Shown: one piece after another, positions 17,514 to 25,992 of the stretch
Layout of the letters: each line of letters opens with the position of its first letter
Numbering within the stretch: position 1 is the first letter of the stretch
DNA from: GCA-002733465 sp039969155
Lineage (GTDB): Bacteria; Pseudomonadota; Gammaproteobacteria; Enterobacterales; Kangiellaceae
Assembly: GCA_039969155.1 (NCBI GenBank)
Contig: JBDVOJ010000067.1
Location: 1-64,000 of the forward strand
Length of the DNA stretch: 64,000 nt
Reading direction: 5' to 3'
The notes under the pieces: generated by a model
The model's database searches: none
The model's input: the letters and a program-made list of their open reading frames with translations, nothing else
Told to the model about the DNA's origin: nothing
Position numbers and translations under genes: made by a program

Positions 17514-18785
17514 CTATTCAAATTCATCTTGTAATCTTTTCCAAAATGGCTTCAATTGTTTACGTATAGCATCTGATTCCATTACTTTGGCTGCTCTAAA
17601 ACCATAAGTAATAAAATTCCTTTTTCCTAAATGAGAATAACGTTCATATAATTTTCTTTTATATAGGGGAGTAGAACTCTTTCCTTCTCTGAGTTTTTGC
17701 TTATTTCTTTTTGCTCTAGTCTTTTTCGCTAACCGCACCCCACTCTTCATCCTGTTTGAAAAACGAGCAAAAGCAGCTGATCGTATTAATTTGCGTTGGC
17801 CATCAAATGTAAAACCTAAATACTGTAGTGGTAGGTTTGAAGTTTGTTGACCATAGCTCAACCAGAAATCCCTTATTTCAGTTTTAGATGTGTTTAGCTC
17901 AAGTTGAAGCTTTATAATTTCTGATTGAGCAAAGTCTTCAATATCGTCCCTAAACTCCCTGTCAGTAATAAATAGCATGTCATCACAATAACGATAATAG
18001 CTACCTCCTTGCTCTTCCATTACGTTCTTAGCCATCGCATCGAATTCCAGCATATAAATATTAGACAAGAGAGCGCTAATTGGAGAACCTTGAGGGATTC
18101 CTTTGTTCTCTCTATTAACAGAGATCAGCCCCTCACCTCTTATTTTTTCTCTAAATGTTTTTACGTCGCAGACTTTATACCGTCCATTTCTTGGATTATT
18201 CAACGGGATTTCTAATGTTGAGTAAAGCTTGTTTTTATCAACGCTGGCATATTGCGTAAGCGATTTAAATACGTTGAAGTGATCGGCTGGCAGTAAGCTT
18301 TCCCCTAATAATTCCGACCAAGCTGACTTTAGTACCTGGTGGTTCAAATTGTCGAAAAAGCCTTTCACATCCAACGCTACAGCCGAACATGTTTGACGAG
18401 CTTTAATATCTTCAAACGCCTTATTGGCGAATTCTATATTACTTTTACCTAGCGAACGGAAAGCGAGCACATTTTCAGTAAGGCCTAGTGCATTTAGCTT
18501 ATCTTCATAAAGTTTGGATAGTTGTAAAGCATAGTAGGCGTATATGTGCGAGTCTAGATGGGATGCATATGCAATCGGACGTAACTTTTCTTTCTTCTGC
18601 AATTCGCCTTTATCATCTTTGTATAGCTTATAGCTTTCGAGCTCATAATTTATTAAAGGGAAAAATGCATGCTTTGCCACACGCGCAGAATAAGTTACAA
18701 GCTGATGTGCTGTTTTGAGTGCGACGGGAGAATCAAAATGAATATACCCTCTGCGTCGGTACCAAGGATGCTTTTTCTTAAACAT
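17514..18785 (-). CDS. drt2: Antiviral reverse transcriptase, DRT2/UG2-like
   Basis: The protein has 423 residues from the ATG at 18785; GAGGTGG just upstream decides this start over an in-frame ATG 12 nt earlier. RT motifs are in order: ALDVKGFFDN (catalytic Asp about 139), GIPQGSPIS (about 229-237) and the YCDD box (about 266-269). The opening HPWYRRRGYIHFD and the tail YSHLGKRNFITYG ... KQLKPFWKRL are, as I recall, characteristic of the UG2/DRT2 group. It has no group II intron maturase domain and no retron-like or nitrilase fusion. DRT2 is a one-protein phage-defence system that copies an RNA encoded just upstream by rolling-circle reverse transcription. The upstream gap fits such an RNA. 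All catalytic residues are present. Confidence 0.8.
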   Translation of the reverse strand: MFKKKHPWYRRRGYIHFDSPVALKTAHQLVTYSARVAKHAFFPLINYELESYKLYKDDKGELQKKEKLRPIAYASHLDSHIYAYYALQLSKLYEDKLNALGLTENVLAFRSLGKSNIEFANKAFEDIKARQTCSAVALDVKGFFDNLNHQVLKSAWSELLGESLLPADHFNVFKSLTQYASVDKNKLYSTLEIPLNNPRNGRYKVCDVKTFREKIRGEGLISVNRENKGIPQGSPISALLSNIYMLEFDAMAKNVMEEQGGSYYRYCDDMLFITDREFRDDIEDFAQSEIIKLQLELNTSKTEIRDFWLSYGQQTSNLPLQYLGFTFDGQRKLIRSAAFARFSNRMKSGVRLAKKTRAKRNKQKLREGKSSTPLYKRKLYERYSHLGKRNFITYGFRAAKVMESDAIRKQLKPFWKRLQDEFE

Positions 18786-19073
18786 ACACCACCTCATGAG
18801 TAGAGCGGTGCAAAACCTGAGCTGAATATGGACTGTGACCTTCCAAGCTCCAACTCAGGCTTAACAAACGGACTTTAAAATCACGCTGTCTTGGCACAAC
18901 AAGTTGAACCGAGTCACATATGTTAGATATGTTATATAATATCAGTATCACAGGAGTATTAAGAATGAACCTAATAGCGATCTGCGGCTGTCTTACTAAG
19001 TACCTGTTTCGACGAATCGAGCAAATGTTAGTTGACAACATGTGATAAACCTTAGCCCCTAAAGAACTAAGCG
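18786..19073 (-). ncRNA. Candidate DRT2 template ncRNA (~288 nt)
   Basis: The start is inferred from the promoter at 19080-19108; the end is set at the RT start codon and is approximate. Length and position agree with the roughly 280-nt template RNA known for a Klebsiella DRT2. The predicted 5' end has a small hairpin (CTTAG ... CTAAG, 19070-19052). Further pairings such as CCTGAG ... CTCAGG lie in the second half. A single reading frame in this sense runs through the whole region without a stop and overlaps the RT start by a few bases. I could not fold it properly or compare it with known DRT2 RNAs. Confidence 0.55.
18885..18994 (-). repeat. 102-nt unit bounded by an 8-nt direct repeat inside the DRT2 leader
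   Basis: AAGACAGC occurs at 18994-18987 and again at 18892-18885, a spacing of 102 nt (34 codons). Joined end to end, the unit is stop-free in one sense frame (starting AGA CAG CCG, ending GTG CCA). The other two sense frames and the three antisense frames all contain stops. Confidence 0.5.
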
Positions 19074-19079
19074 TCATAA

Positions 19080-19108
19080 ATACTAATTGAATAATTCTAA
19101 TCATTCAA
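19080..19108 (-). promoter_or_regulatory. Candidate promoter of the DRT2 ncRNA-RT unit
   Basis: On the minus strand TTGAAT (19108-19103) and TAGTAT (19085-19080) are separated by exactly 17 bp. Transcription would start near 19073, about 288 nt before the RT start codon. Confidence 0.5.
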
Positions 19109-19204
19109 GCATATCTTCCTTGAAATTAATTTTGGTAAAAGTAAATCTCTCTGATGTTTAAGAATTTCATTTTTCTTTACTATATTATCAACCGTGAGGT
19201 AGTC

Positions 19205-19287
19205 GGAGCTTCGGGTCGGACCGTCATAGTTCATTGTTTTAATTAGTAATTAGCTTTAATATACCCAACTTTAACCGCTTAAACTAG
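19205..19287. repeat. Left copy of an 83-bp direct repeat flanking the R-M genes
   Basis: It matches 23905-23987 at 79 of 83 positions by eye. It spans the last codons of the Y1 transposase gene and the DNA just downstream of it. Confidence 0.9.
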
Positions 19288-20029
19288 TATTTTTCCCATC
19301 AGAAAGCGGGTTGTAAGCTGTAACTGGTTCTTTCACAAGACAAGTATCCTCTACCAGTTCGATTTTTCTATTTTGGCCCTTCATACCCAATGATTTTGCG
19401 AAGCCTTCAGTAAAACTTAAACCACCGATGGCAAGACACTTTGTCCACTTTTCTTCTTCATAAATCTGCCCCTGTGTCAGTGCCTCTTCTATCCACAAAG
19501 TCCGATTCTTTTGTAAGCTCATTTCATTGTCGAGCGATAACAATTAACACAAACGTTTTGTATTAATCAGTCGGTAGCGCTTGGTCGGATTCTGAATTTC
19601 ATAGTAGCCACCATGCCGCCAATCTTTGGGATGTTCGACGACGCCTGCTCTAACCATATTCAGATCGATGTAGACTAAGCATTGTACTAAGTAACGATCC
19701 GAATCAATCGCTGTGGTGTGATAGCAATCGTCCCAATAAGCACCTTTTCTATTTTTACGCCGGTTAAACTCTTGAGCTGTTCGACCCGCAATGAGCTGCA
19801 TACTGTTAGCAATGGATTGATGAGAGGTATCTTCAACGAGCAAATGAATATGATTGGAAGTGATGGTGTAATTAAGAATGCTCAAACCAAATCGTCTTTT
19901 CGCTTCAAATAACCAATGTTTCCATCGGTCACGATCACATTTAAATTTGAGTAGAAATTCTTTCTTATGGCAGCGATGCACAAGATGCCAAATATTTCCT
20001 GCAGCAAAATGGCGATTAGCTCGTGTCAT
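19271..20029 (-). pseudogene. REP-associated tyrosine transposase interrupted by one stop codon
   Basis: Frames 20029-19544 (161 codons) and 19543-19271 are the same reading frame separated by a single TAA. The first part carries the Y1 catalytic motif SNHIHLLVED and YIDLNMVRAGVVEHPKDW; the second, LLSLDNEMSLQKNRTLWIEEAL and a C-terminal tail, completes a normal-length (about 252-residue) RAYT. TAA sits where CAA (Gln) would read naturally, so a C-to-T nonsense change is the simplest explanation. The HUH and Tyr region is in the intact first part, so the truncated protein might keep some activity, but loss of function is more likely. Confidence 0.8.
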
Positions 20030-20397
20030 AGGCTTCTTCCTTAAAGCAATGATAATTAGGTCAAAAACAGGCTTCTAAGCGACAATTTCCACCTTATATT
20101 AACACTTTACTATTGTTAATCAATTGGTTACTGCTGTCCGCCCCTGAAGTTTTGAAATTATCGACTGGCCTATTAGCATTAAATAACGCTACTCCAACTA
20201 TTTGATTTTAAACCTGTAACCACGTGATAATCTCGTTATTTTTCATAAAGATAGAAAAGTTTAGAGCTGTGAAGTTCAAAGTCTGATAGAATCCGCATGC
20301 CAATAGCGCCGGTATACTTACTACTATTCGCGGTGACGAATTCAAGCAGTACTCACGGTTTTCGACAAGCACAATAAATGAACTAAACGGACACGTA
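20030..20397. other. Divergent gap between transposase and R-M genes
   Basis: About 370 bp that should contain the promoter of the methylase-nuclease gene. I saw no RNA gene, no extra controller (C-protein) ORF and no strong terminator. Confidence 0.4.
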
Positions 20398-22461
20398 ATG
20401 ACACAGTCGGATATTATTCAAAATATTCTTAAAGATACTAACTATCATTTAGATCTTTTCTCAAATAATGAAATTGAATCATTACGGGGAAAAATTTTTA
20501 CTGAGGAAGTTCGAGGTAAAGAAGTATTCTTCATAAAATGCATTGTTAGGGATAAAGACATTCAGTTAAAACCTGAGGAAATAGTTCGTCAATTATATGC
20601 TGGACGATTGATCAATAATTACGGTTATCAGAAAAGTAGATTGGCATTTGAATATAGTGTTAATTTCGGCAGAGAGAAAAAAAGTGCTGACATAGTCATT
20701 TTTGATAAAGATCGTCCAGATACATCTTATATTATTGTTGAATTAAAGAAGCCTAAACTTAAGGATGGTAAAAACCAACTCCGCTCATATTGTAATGCTA
20801 CAGGAGCGCCTATAGGCGTATGGACTAATGGGGAACAGATATCTCATTACCACCGGAAGGATCCTAACTATTTTGAAGATATCACTAATATTCCAAATGC
20901 TACACAAAGCCTTAAGGACATATTAAGTGAACGATTTACATTAAAAGATCTTATTGTTAAAGACAAAATATCTAATGAGAGAAAGTCCCTAAAAGATATT
21001 ATATTGGAGATGGAAGATGAAGTACTTGCGAATGCAGGAGTAGATGTATTCGAAGAAGTGTTTAAATTGATCTTCACTAAGCTATATGATGAATTTGAAA
21101 GTAAAAAGGATAAGTCGAAAATCGAATTCTATTTAGAGCAGAATTTAGATGATGAAGATAAAGCTGATTACGAGAAGCTCAAAGGAGCTCTTAAAGGTAT
21201 CAACGATAAGAAGTTCAGATCTTTAGAGTTTCGAAATACAGGTCAAACAGATACAGAACTTAAGAAAAAAATCCAATCATTATTTGATAATGCAAAAAGT
21301 CAATGGTCTGGCGTATTCCAAGATAGCTCATCATTTGAACTTTCAGACAGTCATTTATCAGTATGTGTTTCAAGTCTACAAGATGTAAAGCTGTTTAATT
21401 CGAACCTTCTTGTAGTCGATGAAGCTTTTGAATATTTGGTAAATAAATCAGCCAAAGGTGAGAAAGGACAATACTTTACGCCTCGTCACGTTATAGATAT
21501 GTGTGTACAAATGCTCAATCCGAAACGTGGGGAGCATATGATAGATACTGCAGCGGGTAGTTGTGGTTTTCCTGTTCACACAATATTTAAGTTAACAGGT
21601 CATTTATTTACGAATGCTGAAATACCAGATGAAGATAAAAAACATGTCTTAAAAATATTTGGTATTGATTTTGATGAGAAAACAGTTAGGGTCGCTAGAA
21701 CGCTAAACTTAATTGCTGGTGATGGTGAGACAAACGTACTGCATTTAAATACCTTAGATTTTGACCGCTGGCGCGACAAAACTGAGAAAGACAAAAAATG
21801 GATAAATACATATGGAAAAGGTTTCGCTAGACTCGAAAAACTGAGAGTTAACAAAGGTGAGGATAAACAGTTTAATTTTGATCTTCTAATGGCTAACCCT
21901 CCATTCGCAGGTGATATAAAAGAAAGCAGAATATTGCACCAATATGATTTAGGGTTTAAGTCTAATGGAAAAGCACAACCTAAGGTTGGCCGGGACATAT
22001 TATTCATAGAAAGAAATTTGGATTTCATAAAACCTGGTGGACGTATGGCAATCGTATTACCTCAGGGAAGATTCAATAATTCATCTGATAGGCATATCAG
22101 GGATTTCATAACTCAGCACGGGAGAATTCTTGCTGTTGTTGGTCTACATGCTAATACATTCAAACCGCATACTGGGACAAAAACAAGCGTATTGCTCGTC
22201 CAGAAATGGCATGAAGAACTTTGCCCAAAGGTTGATGATTACCCTATATTTTTTGCAGTGTCTGAAAATGGAGGCAAAGATAACTCAGGAGACTACAAAT
22301 ACGTTAAGAATAAAAATGAACAATATAGGTTAGATAAGAATGGTCACCTAATAGTTTCACATGACTTACACAATCATGACGGTGAGTTACCTGATGGAAT
22401 TGCTGAAGCTTTCATTAGTTGGGCCAAAAGTGAGAAGTTGTCTTTTTGGTTGGAGGACTAG
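20398..22461 (+). CDS. Fused restriction nuclease / N6-adenine methyltransferase (BcgI-like RM subunit)
   Basis: The protein has 687 residues. The N-terminal part (about 1-170) matches the type I HsdR N-terminal nuclease domain with a PD-(D/E)XK core: ADIVIFDKD (Asp98) and VELKKPK (Glu115, Lys117). The rest is a HsdM-type gamma-class methylase: GQYFTPRHV (357-365), SAM motif DTAAGSCGF (383-391) and the catalytic NPPF (500-503). There is no helicase/translocase domain and no separate hsdR gene. That architecture matches fused RM subunits of type IIB/IIG enzymes such as BcgI rather than classic type I. The specificity gene follows 2 bp later. It should cut unmethylated invading DNA near the recognition site while methylating the host. 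Confidence 0.8.
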   Translation: MTQSDIIQNILKDTNYHLDLFSNNEIESLRGKIFTEEVRGKEVFFIKCIVRDKDIQLKPEEIVRQLYAGRLINNYGYQKSRLAFEYSVNFGREKKSADIVIFDKDRPDTSYIIVELKKPKLKDGKNQLRSYCNATGAPIGVWTNGEQISHYHRKDPNYFEDITNIPNATQSLKDILSERFTLKDLIVKDKISNERKSLKDIILEMEDEVLANAGVDVFEEVFKLIFTKLYDEFESKKDKSKIEFYLEQNLDDEDKADYEKLKGALKGINDKKFRSLEFRNTGQTDTELKKKIQSLFDNAKSQWSGVFQDSSSFELSDSHLSVCVSSLQDVKLFNSNLLVVDEAFEYLVNKSAKGEKGQYFTPRHVIDMCVQMLNPKRGEHMIDTAAGSCGFPVHTIFKLTGHLFTNAEIPDEDKKHVLKIFGIDFDEKTVRVARTLNLIAGDGETNVLHLNTLDFDRWRDKTEKDKKWINTYGKGFARLEKLRVNKGEDKQFNFDLLMANPPFAGDIKESRILHQYDLGFKSNGKAQPKVGRDILFIERNLDFIKPGGRMAIVLPQGRFNNSSDRHIRDFITQHGRILAVVGLHANTFKPHTGTKTSVLLVQKWHEELCPKVDDYPIFFAVSENGGKDNSGDYKYVKNKNEQYRLDKNGHLIVSHDLHNHDGELPDGIAEAFISWAKSEKLSFWLED

Positions 22462-22463
22462 AA

Positions 22464-23873
22464 ATGCAAATTTCTTCAATAAATTACAAAGAGTTAAATA
22501 ACGAGCTAAGAATTGACGCAGAGTATTACAGAGAAGAAATACTTAATCAGCTAGATGTATTGGATAAACATAAAAATGATAGTTTAGACAATCTCGTGGA
22601 TTTTGTAATTGGTCCTTTTGGTTCTACTGTAACCATCGATCAGTACGTAAAAAATTCAGATTATCGATACATTAGAAATAAAGATATAAATGATTTTGTA
22701 ATAGGTGATAAAGACATAGCTTCTATTCCTAAAGACTTATTTGATAGTCTGCCAAAGTATCATTTGAAGAAAGATGACTTGTTAATAACGGTAGTCGGCA
22801 CGCTTGGCAAAGCTGCAATAGTAATGGAGAAAGATACTAAGTCAATATTCAGCTGCAAGAGTACTTTATTAAGATGCAAGAACATTAATCCGTTTTTTCT
22901 TTTAGCTTACCTTAATTCTGAAACTGGTAGACTTTTTTCTCTTCGAGGTAAGCGTGGCGCAATACAAGAAGGACTGAATCTACCTGATCTTAAAGAAATT
23001 CAAGTGCCTGTTCCTTCCGAACAATTTCAAACGTTGATTGAGGAAACAATACGAAAATCGTTTATGTCGGCTGATGATTCAGTAAAATTATACAATGAAG
23101 CAAATGCATTGCTTTTGGCTGAACTCGACCTCGCTGAATGGAAACCTAAACACCAACTGACCTTCATAAAGAGCTACTCAGATGTACAAAAAGCTGGGCG
23201 AATTGGAGCCGATTATTTCCAGCCATTCTATGATGAAGTGAACGAAAAGTTGCAGTCAACAGGATTTGTATCGGCTAGAGAAATATGTTGTGATATAAAT
23301 TATGGTGCAGTTCCTACTAGTCCATACACGGAAGATAAATCAGGAGTGCCTTATATAAAGGGTCTTAATCTTAAAGGTCTTCAAGTAGTTAACAATAAGC
23401 TAGATTACATAACAAACACAGAAGAGTTGCCCGAAAAAGTTTTTACCAAAGAAGGTGATATTATAATTTCTCAGATGGGAACTGTCGGCAATTGTGGTGT
23501 AGTATCAAAAGAACAAGAGGGTTGTGTCTTTGCCTCATTTACTATTCGCATGAGGCTTTCAGATACTTCAAAATTTGATCCTTATTTTGTTGCATTATAT
23601 ATTGAAAAAATAGCTAAACCATATTATCTAATTAGAAATATTTCACAGGCAAGCGTACGGCAAAATACAGATTTACCTACGATTAATAATATGCCGATTC
23701 CAGATATATCGAGAGAGAGACAGAAAAAGATAAGTTCAAAACTCACTAAATCATTTGAATCTCAGAAAAATTCAAAGCACTTATTGGAATGCGCGAAGAA
23801 TGCAATAGAGCTTGCCATAGGAACAGATGAAAAAGAAGCAACAAGTTGGCTCAAGAAACAATTGAAACGGTAG
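22464..23873 (+). CDS. Restriction-modification specificity subunit (HsdS-like)
   Basis: The protein has 469 residues from the ATG at 22464; GGAGG 7 nt upstream favours it over an earlier in-frame start. Two target-recognition domains are apparent: about 10-200 (GPFGSTVTIDQYV, VVGTLGKAAIV) and about 240-440 (CCDINYGAVPTSPYTEDKSG, IISQMGTVGNCGVVS). Each is followed by a helical spacer, giving the usual bipartite recognition layout. It begins 2 bp after the methylase-nuclease stop, so the two are co-transcribed and translationally coupled. It sets the DNA sequence recognised by both activities; the sequence itself cannot be predicted here. Confidence 0.85.
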   Translation: MQISSINYKELNNELRIDAEYYREEILNQLDVLDKHKNDSLDNLVDFVIGPFGSTVTIDQYVKNSDYRYIRNKDINDFVIGDKDIASIPKDLFDSLPKYHLKKDDLLITVVGTLGKAAIVMEKDTKSIFSCKSTLLRCKNINPFFLLAYLNSETGRLFSLRGKRGAIQEGLNLPDLKEIQVPVPSEQFQTLIEETIRKSFMSADDSVKLYNEANALLLAELDLAEWKPKHQLTFIKSYSDVQKAGRIGADYFQPFYDEVNEKLQSTGFVSAREICCDINYGAVPTSPYTEDKSGVPYIKGLNLKGLQVVNNKLDYITNTEELPEKVFTKEGDIIISQMGTVGNCGVVSKEQEGCVFASFTIRMRLSDTSKFDPYFVALYIEKIAKPYYLIRNISQASVRQNTDLPTINNMPIPDISRERQKKISSKLTKSFESQKNSKHLLECAKNAIELAIGTDEKEATSWLKKQLKR

Positions 23874-23904
23874 AGTTATCTTATTAGTTGCTGAGCAAAA
23901 TAGT

Positions 23905-23987
23905 GGAGCTTCGGGTCGGACCGCCATAATTCATTATTTTAATTAGTAATTAGCTTTAATATACCCAACTTTAATCGCTTAAACTAG
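23905..23987. repeat. Right copy of the 83-bp direct repeat flanking the R-M genes
   Basis: Same orientation as 19205-19287. It contains only the last few codons and downstream DNA of the Y1 transposase, with no transposase gene attached on this side. Confidence 0.9.
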
Positions 23988-23997
23988 AAACCAAGGG

Positions 23998-24085
23998 AAC
24001 CAAGGGGGTCAGATCAACTTGAATCGTAATTGGCAGGTAGCAAACCAAGGGGGTCAGATCAACTTGAACCGTAATTGGCAGGTAG
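23998..24085. repeat. Two tandem 43-bp repeats
   Basis: Copies at 23998-24040 and 24043-24085 differ at one base (GAATCG against GAACCG). The core is AAGGGGGTCAGATCAACTTG followed by a TTGGCAGGTAG end. Sequences of this type commonly flank Y1/REP transposases. Confidence 0.9.
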
Positions 24086-24136
24086 AGCTGTCCCCGTTAT
24101 TTATTAGTCTCTATCACTTCTCTTTATGACTCTTCT

Positions 24137-25774
24137 TTATGACTCTTCTTTATCATCCAATTCCATCATATCTCGTAAGTCCCTAAGCATATCCTGCGCA
24201 TCACCCACCTTCATATCATCCAAAACATCCTTAAGCCCTTCAGTTTGCCCCATCATCGCCTTAGCACCCCCAACGATTGATCGCTGCAAATCATTGAGTG
24301 GCTGCTGCGAACAATCCAATTTTTCCTGATCCGCCGGAATAGGTTTGGCGAGTTGCGGACTTGGCCAATCTTCTGGCGGACGTTTTTCTGGTGAAGTGAA
24401 TACACTCGAATGAAATTCTGGAGAAGCTTCAACACGCGCCGTGAGCGGCGGAAACTTATTTGGAGCAGTTCTTGCCCATTTTTCCTGCATGGTCTTCATA
24501 AACGAAGTATGATCCATCCGATCGTTCACCACAGTGTTCTTGGCGATATTGGCGGACACCATAATCATTGGTACACGAATACCCAGTCGTTCATAGTTAA
24601 ATCCCATCCAAGGCTTTTTCCCATCCAAACAAGGTGGAACAGCATCCACAGGTGGTGCCACATGATCGTAACAACCGCCATGCTCATCAAAGGTAATAAT
24701 CAAAAGCGTGTTCTTCCAACTACTGCCTTTACCGTCCTTATCACCTTTCGAGTTTTTGACCGCGTTATAAACGTCGAGTACAAATTTTTCGCCCAATAGC
24801 ACACTACCAACGGCTTCTTTCCCATCAATAAGCGTTTTATTGTACGATGAAGGATGCATGTCATTATGATTAAGAATAAACCGCGGCTCCACAAAAGAAT
24901 AAGATGGCAGCGTTCCGTTTTTGCAATCATCCATAAAGTCATTGTAAACAGTTTTAAAATGAGAAACGTGATCTTTAAGCGCTCTAAAATGAATGATTCC
25001 AGTGAGCGGGATGATATCGTCTGTATAAATTTTCCAAGAAAGCTCTGACGCAGAATCTTGAATTTGATTAAATATCGTTTTACCGATGCTGTCTTCAACC
25101 CATCCAATGGTATTTTCTAATTCATGCGCTGTATCCGAAGACGCACCATTGACTACATGTCCCCAGGAAGTGCCAGCATTCCAAAAAGCACGGTTGCACC
25201 AAGTTTGACTTGGGACCGAGCAATACCATTGATCAAACACCGCAAACTCAGTTGCCAAAGTTGTTAACACCGGAAGAGCAGTTGGATCAAAACACTGCAT
25301 GATTTGAGCGTATTTCTCAAACTTGGGCGATTTAGGCGGATGCTTGGTTTCGTTGTAAGTAAGGTTTTCGATATAGTCGGTGACAAACCCCTTCATTGAC
25401 GCAGGGGGAACTGGCGTGGGTAAATTATAAGGCGGGTGCTTGTCACCCTTGTTCTCGCAGTCTGGTTGGTTAAACAGCTGGGTGTTGACATGCGGGTATG
25501 TTTCGCCTGGATCCGGAAACGGCTGAAAATAGTTACTCGTAAGGCTGACAGCAATCTCCGTTTTCTTGTCAGGGTTGTCCGGTGCATCTGTTGGAATTGG
25601 ATTTGTCAGATCCGGTTTGATTTTTCCATCTTTGAAAATACCATTAAAGGTTTTTCCCAAAGGCGCATCGGCTGGTACACCGTTGGGGTAGAGACCTCCT
25701 AAAATATTATCGAAAGACCTATTTTCCAGCATTACCACGACTACATGATCAAATGAATCCAACATATCCTTCAT
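24137..25774 (-). CDS. Phosphoesterase family protein (phospholipase C / acid phosphatase type)
   Basis: The protein has 545 residues from the ATG at 25774, which has AAGGAGAA about 6 nt upstream; an upstream in-frame extension is unlikely. The family pattern is clear: MLENRSFDNILGG near the N-terminus (metal and catalytic region), HNDMHPSSYN mid-protein and FDEHGGCYDHVAPP (about 360-373). Members hydrolyse phosphate mono- or diesters, for example phosphatidylcholine. Unlike most bacterial members, no signal peptide or Tat motif is visible at the chosen start, so location is uncertain. The last 60 residues are acidic and helical. It sits between the R-M locus and the ParDE module, with no operon partner. 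Confidence 0.85.
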   Translation of the reverse strand: MKDMLDSFDHVVVVMLENRSFDNILGGLYPNGVPADAPLGKTFNGIFKDGKIKPDLTNPIPTDAPDNPDKKTEIAVSLTSNYFQPFPDPGETYPHVNTQLFNQPDCENKGDKHPPYNLPTPVPPASMKGFVTDYIENLTYNETKHPPKSPKFEKYAQIMQCFDPTALPVLTTLATEFAVFDQWYCSVPSQTWCNRAFWNAGTSWGHVVNGASSDTAHELENTIGWVEDSIGKTIFNQIQDSASELSWKIYTDDIIPLTGIIHFRALKDHVSHFKTVYNDFMDDCKNGTLPSYSFVEPRFILNHNDMHPSSYNKTLIDGKEAVGSVLLGEKFVLDVYNAVKNSKGDKDGKGSSWKNTLLIITFDEHGGCYDHVAPPVDAVPPCLDGKKPWMGFNYERLGIRVPMIMVSANIAKNTVVNDRMDHTSFMKTMQEKWARTAPNKFPPLTARVEASPEFHSSVFTSPEKRPPEDWPSPQLAKPIPADQEKLDCSQQPLNDLQRSIVGGAKAMMGQTEGLKDVLDDMKVGDAQDMLRDLRDMMELDDKEES

Positions 25775-25854
25775 TGCAAATTCTCCTTGAATAATCGCTG
25801 ACGAATTTATCAGCCGTTCTATCAACTTCTATGTTATTGCAAATGTACTAGTAA

Positions 25855-25936
25855 CTTCTTTTCCTAGCTCCTATCTCCTTTCTTTCCACTAGCAACTCGT
25901 TTTCCCCTACAACGGCCAAAAACTCATCAACAACGG
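25855..25936. repeat. Direct repeat flanking ParDE; includes a duplicated transporter 3' end
   Basis: It aligns with 26657-26746 with small gaps. On the minus strand it encodes PLLMSFWPL then a stop (stop at 25907-25909), a copy of the last residues PLLMVFWPL of the SLC13-type transporter ending at 26717. Confidence 0.85.
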
Positions 25937-25950
25937 GGTTAGAATATGTC

Positions 25951-25986
25951 TAAAATAAACCTAAAATAAACCTAAAATAAATAACC
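25951..25986. repeat. Short 11-bp tandem repeat
   Basis: Three units of TAAAATAAACC in a row, the last degenerate, just downstream of the toxin gene end. Confidence 0.8.
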
Positions 25987-25992
25987 AACCAA

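Noticed and set aside
18965..19045. 26-codon ORF on the plus strand inside the DRT2 leader, with GGAG before its ATG and a TATAAT upstream
   Set aside because: It is antisense to the likely template RNA, lacks a clear -35 box and is too short to support; the frame is also closed in the 102-nt concatemer. Kept only as a note.
23998..24085. CRISPR-like array
   Set aside because: Only two copies with a 2-bp gap, no spacers and no cas genes; these are transposase-associated tandem repeats.
24137..25774. Membership of the phosphoesterase in the defence region as a phospholipase effector
   Set aside because: It has no defence-type partner (no cyclase, STING or sensor gene) and looks like an ordinary phospholipase C/acid-phosphatase family enzyme.
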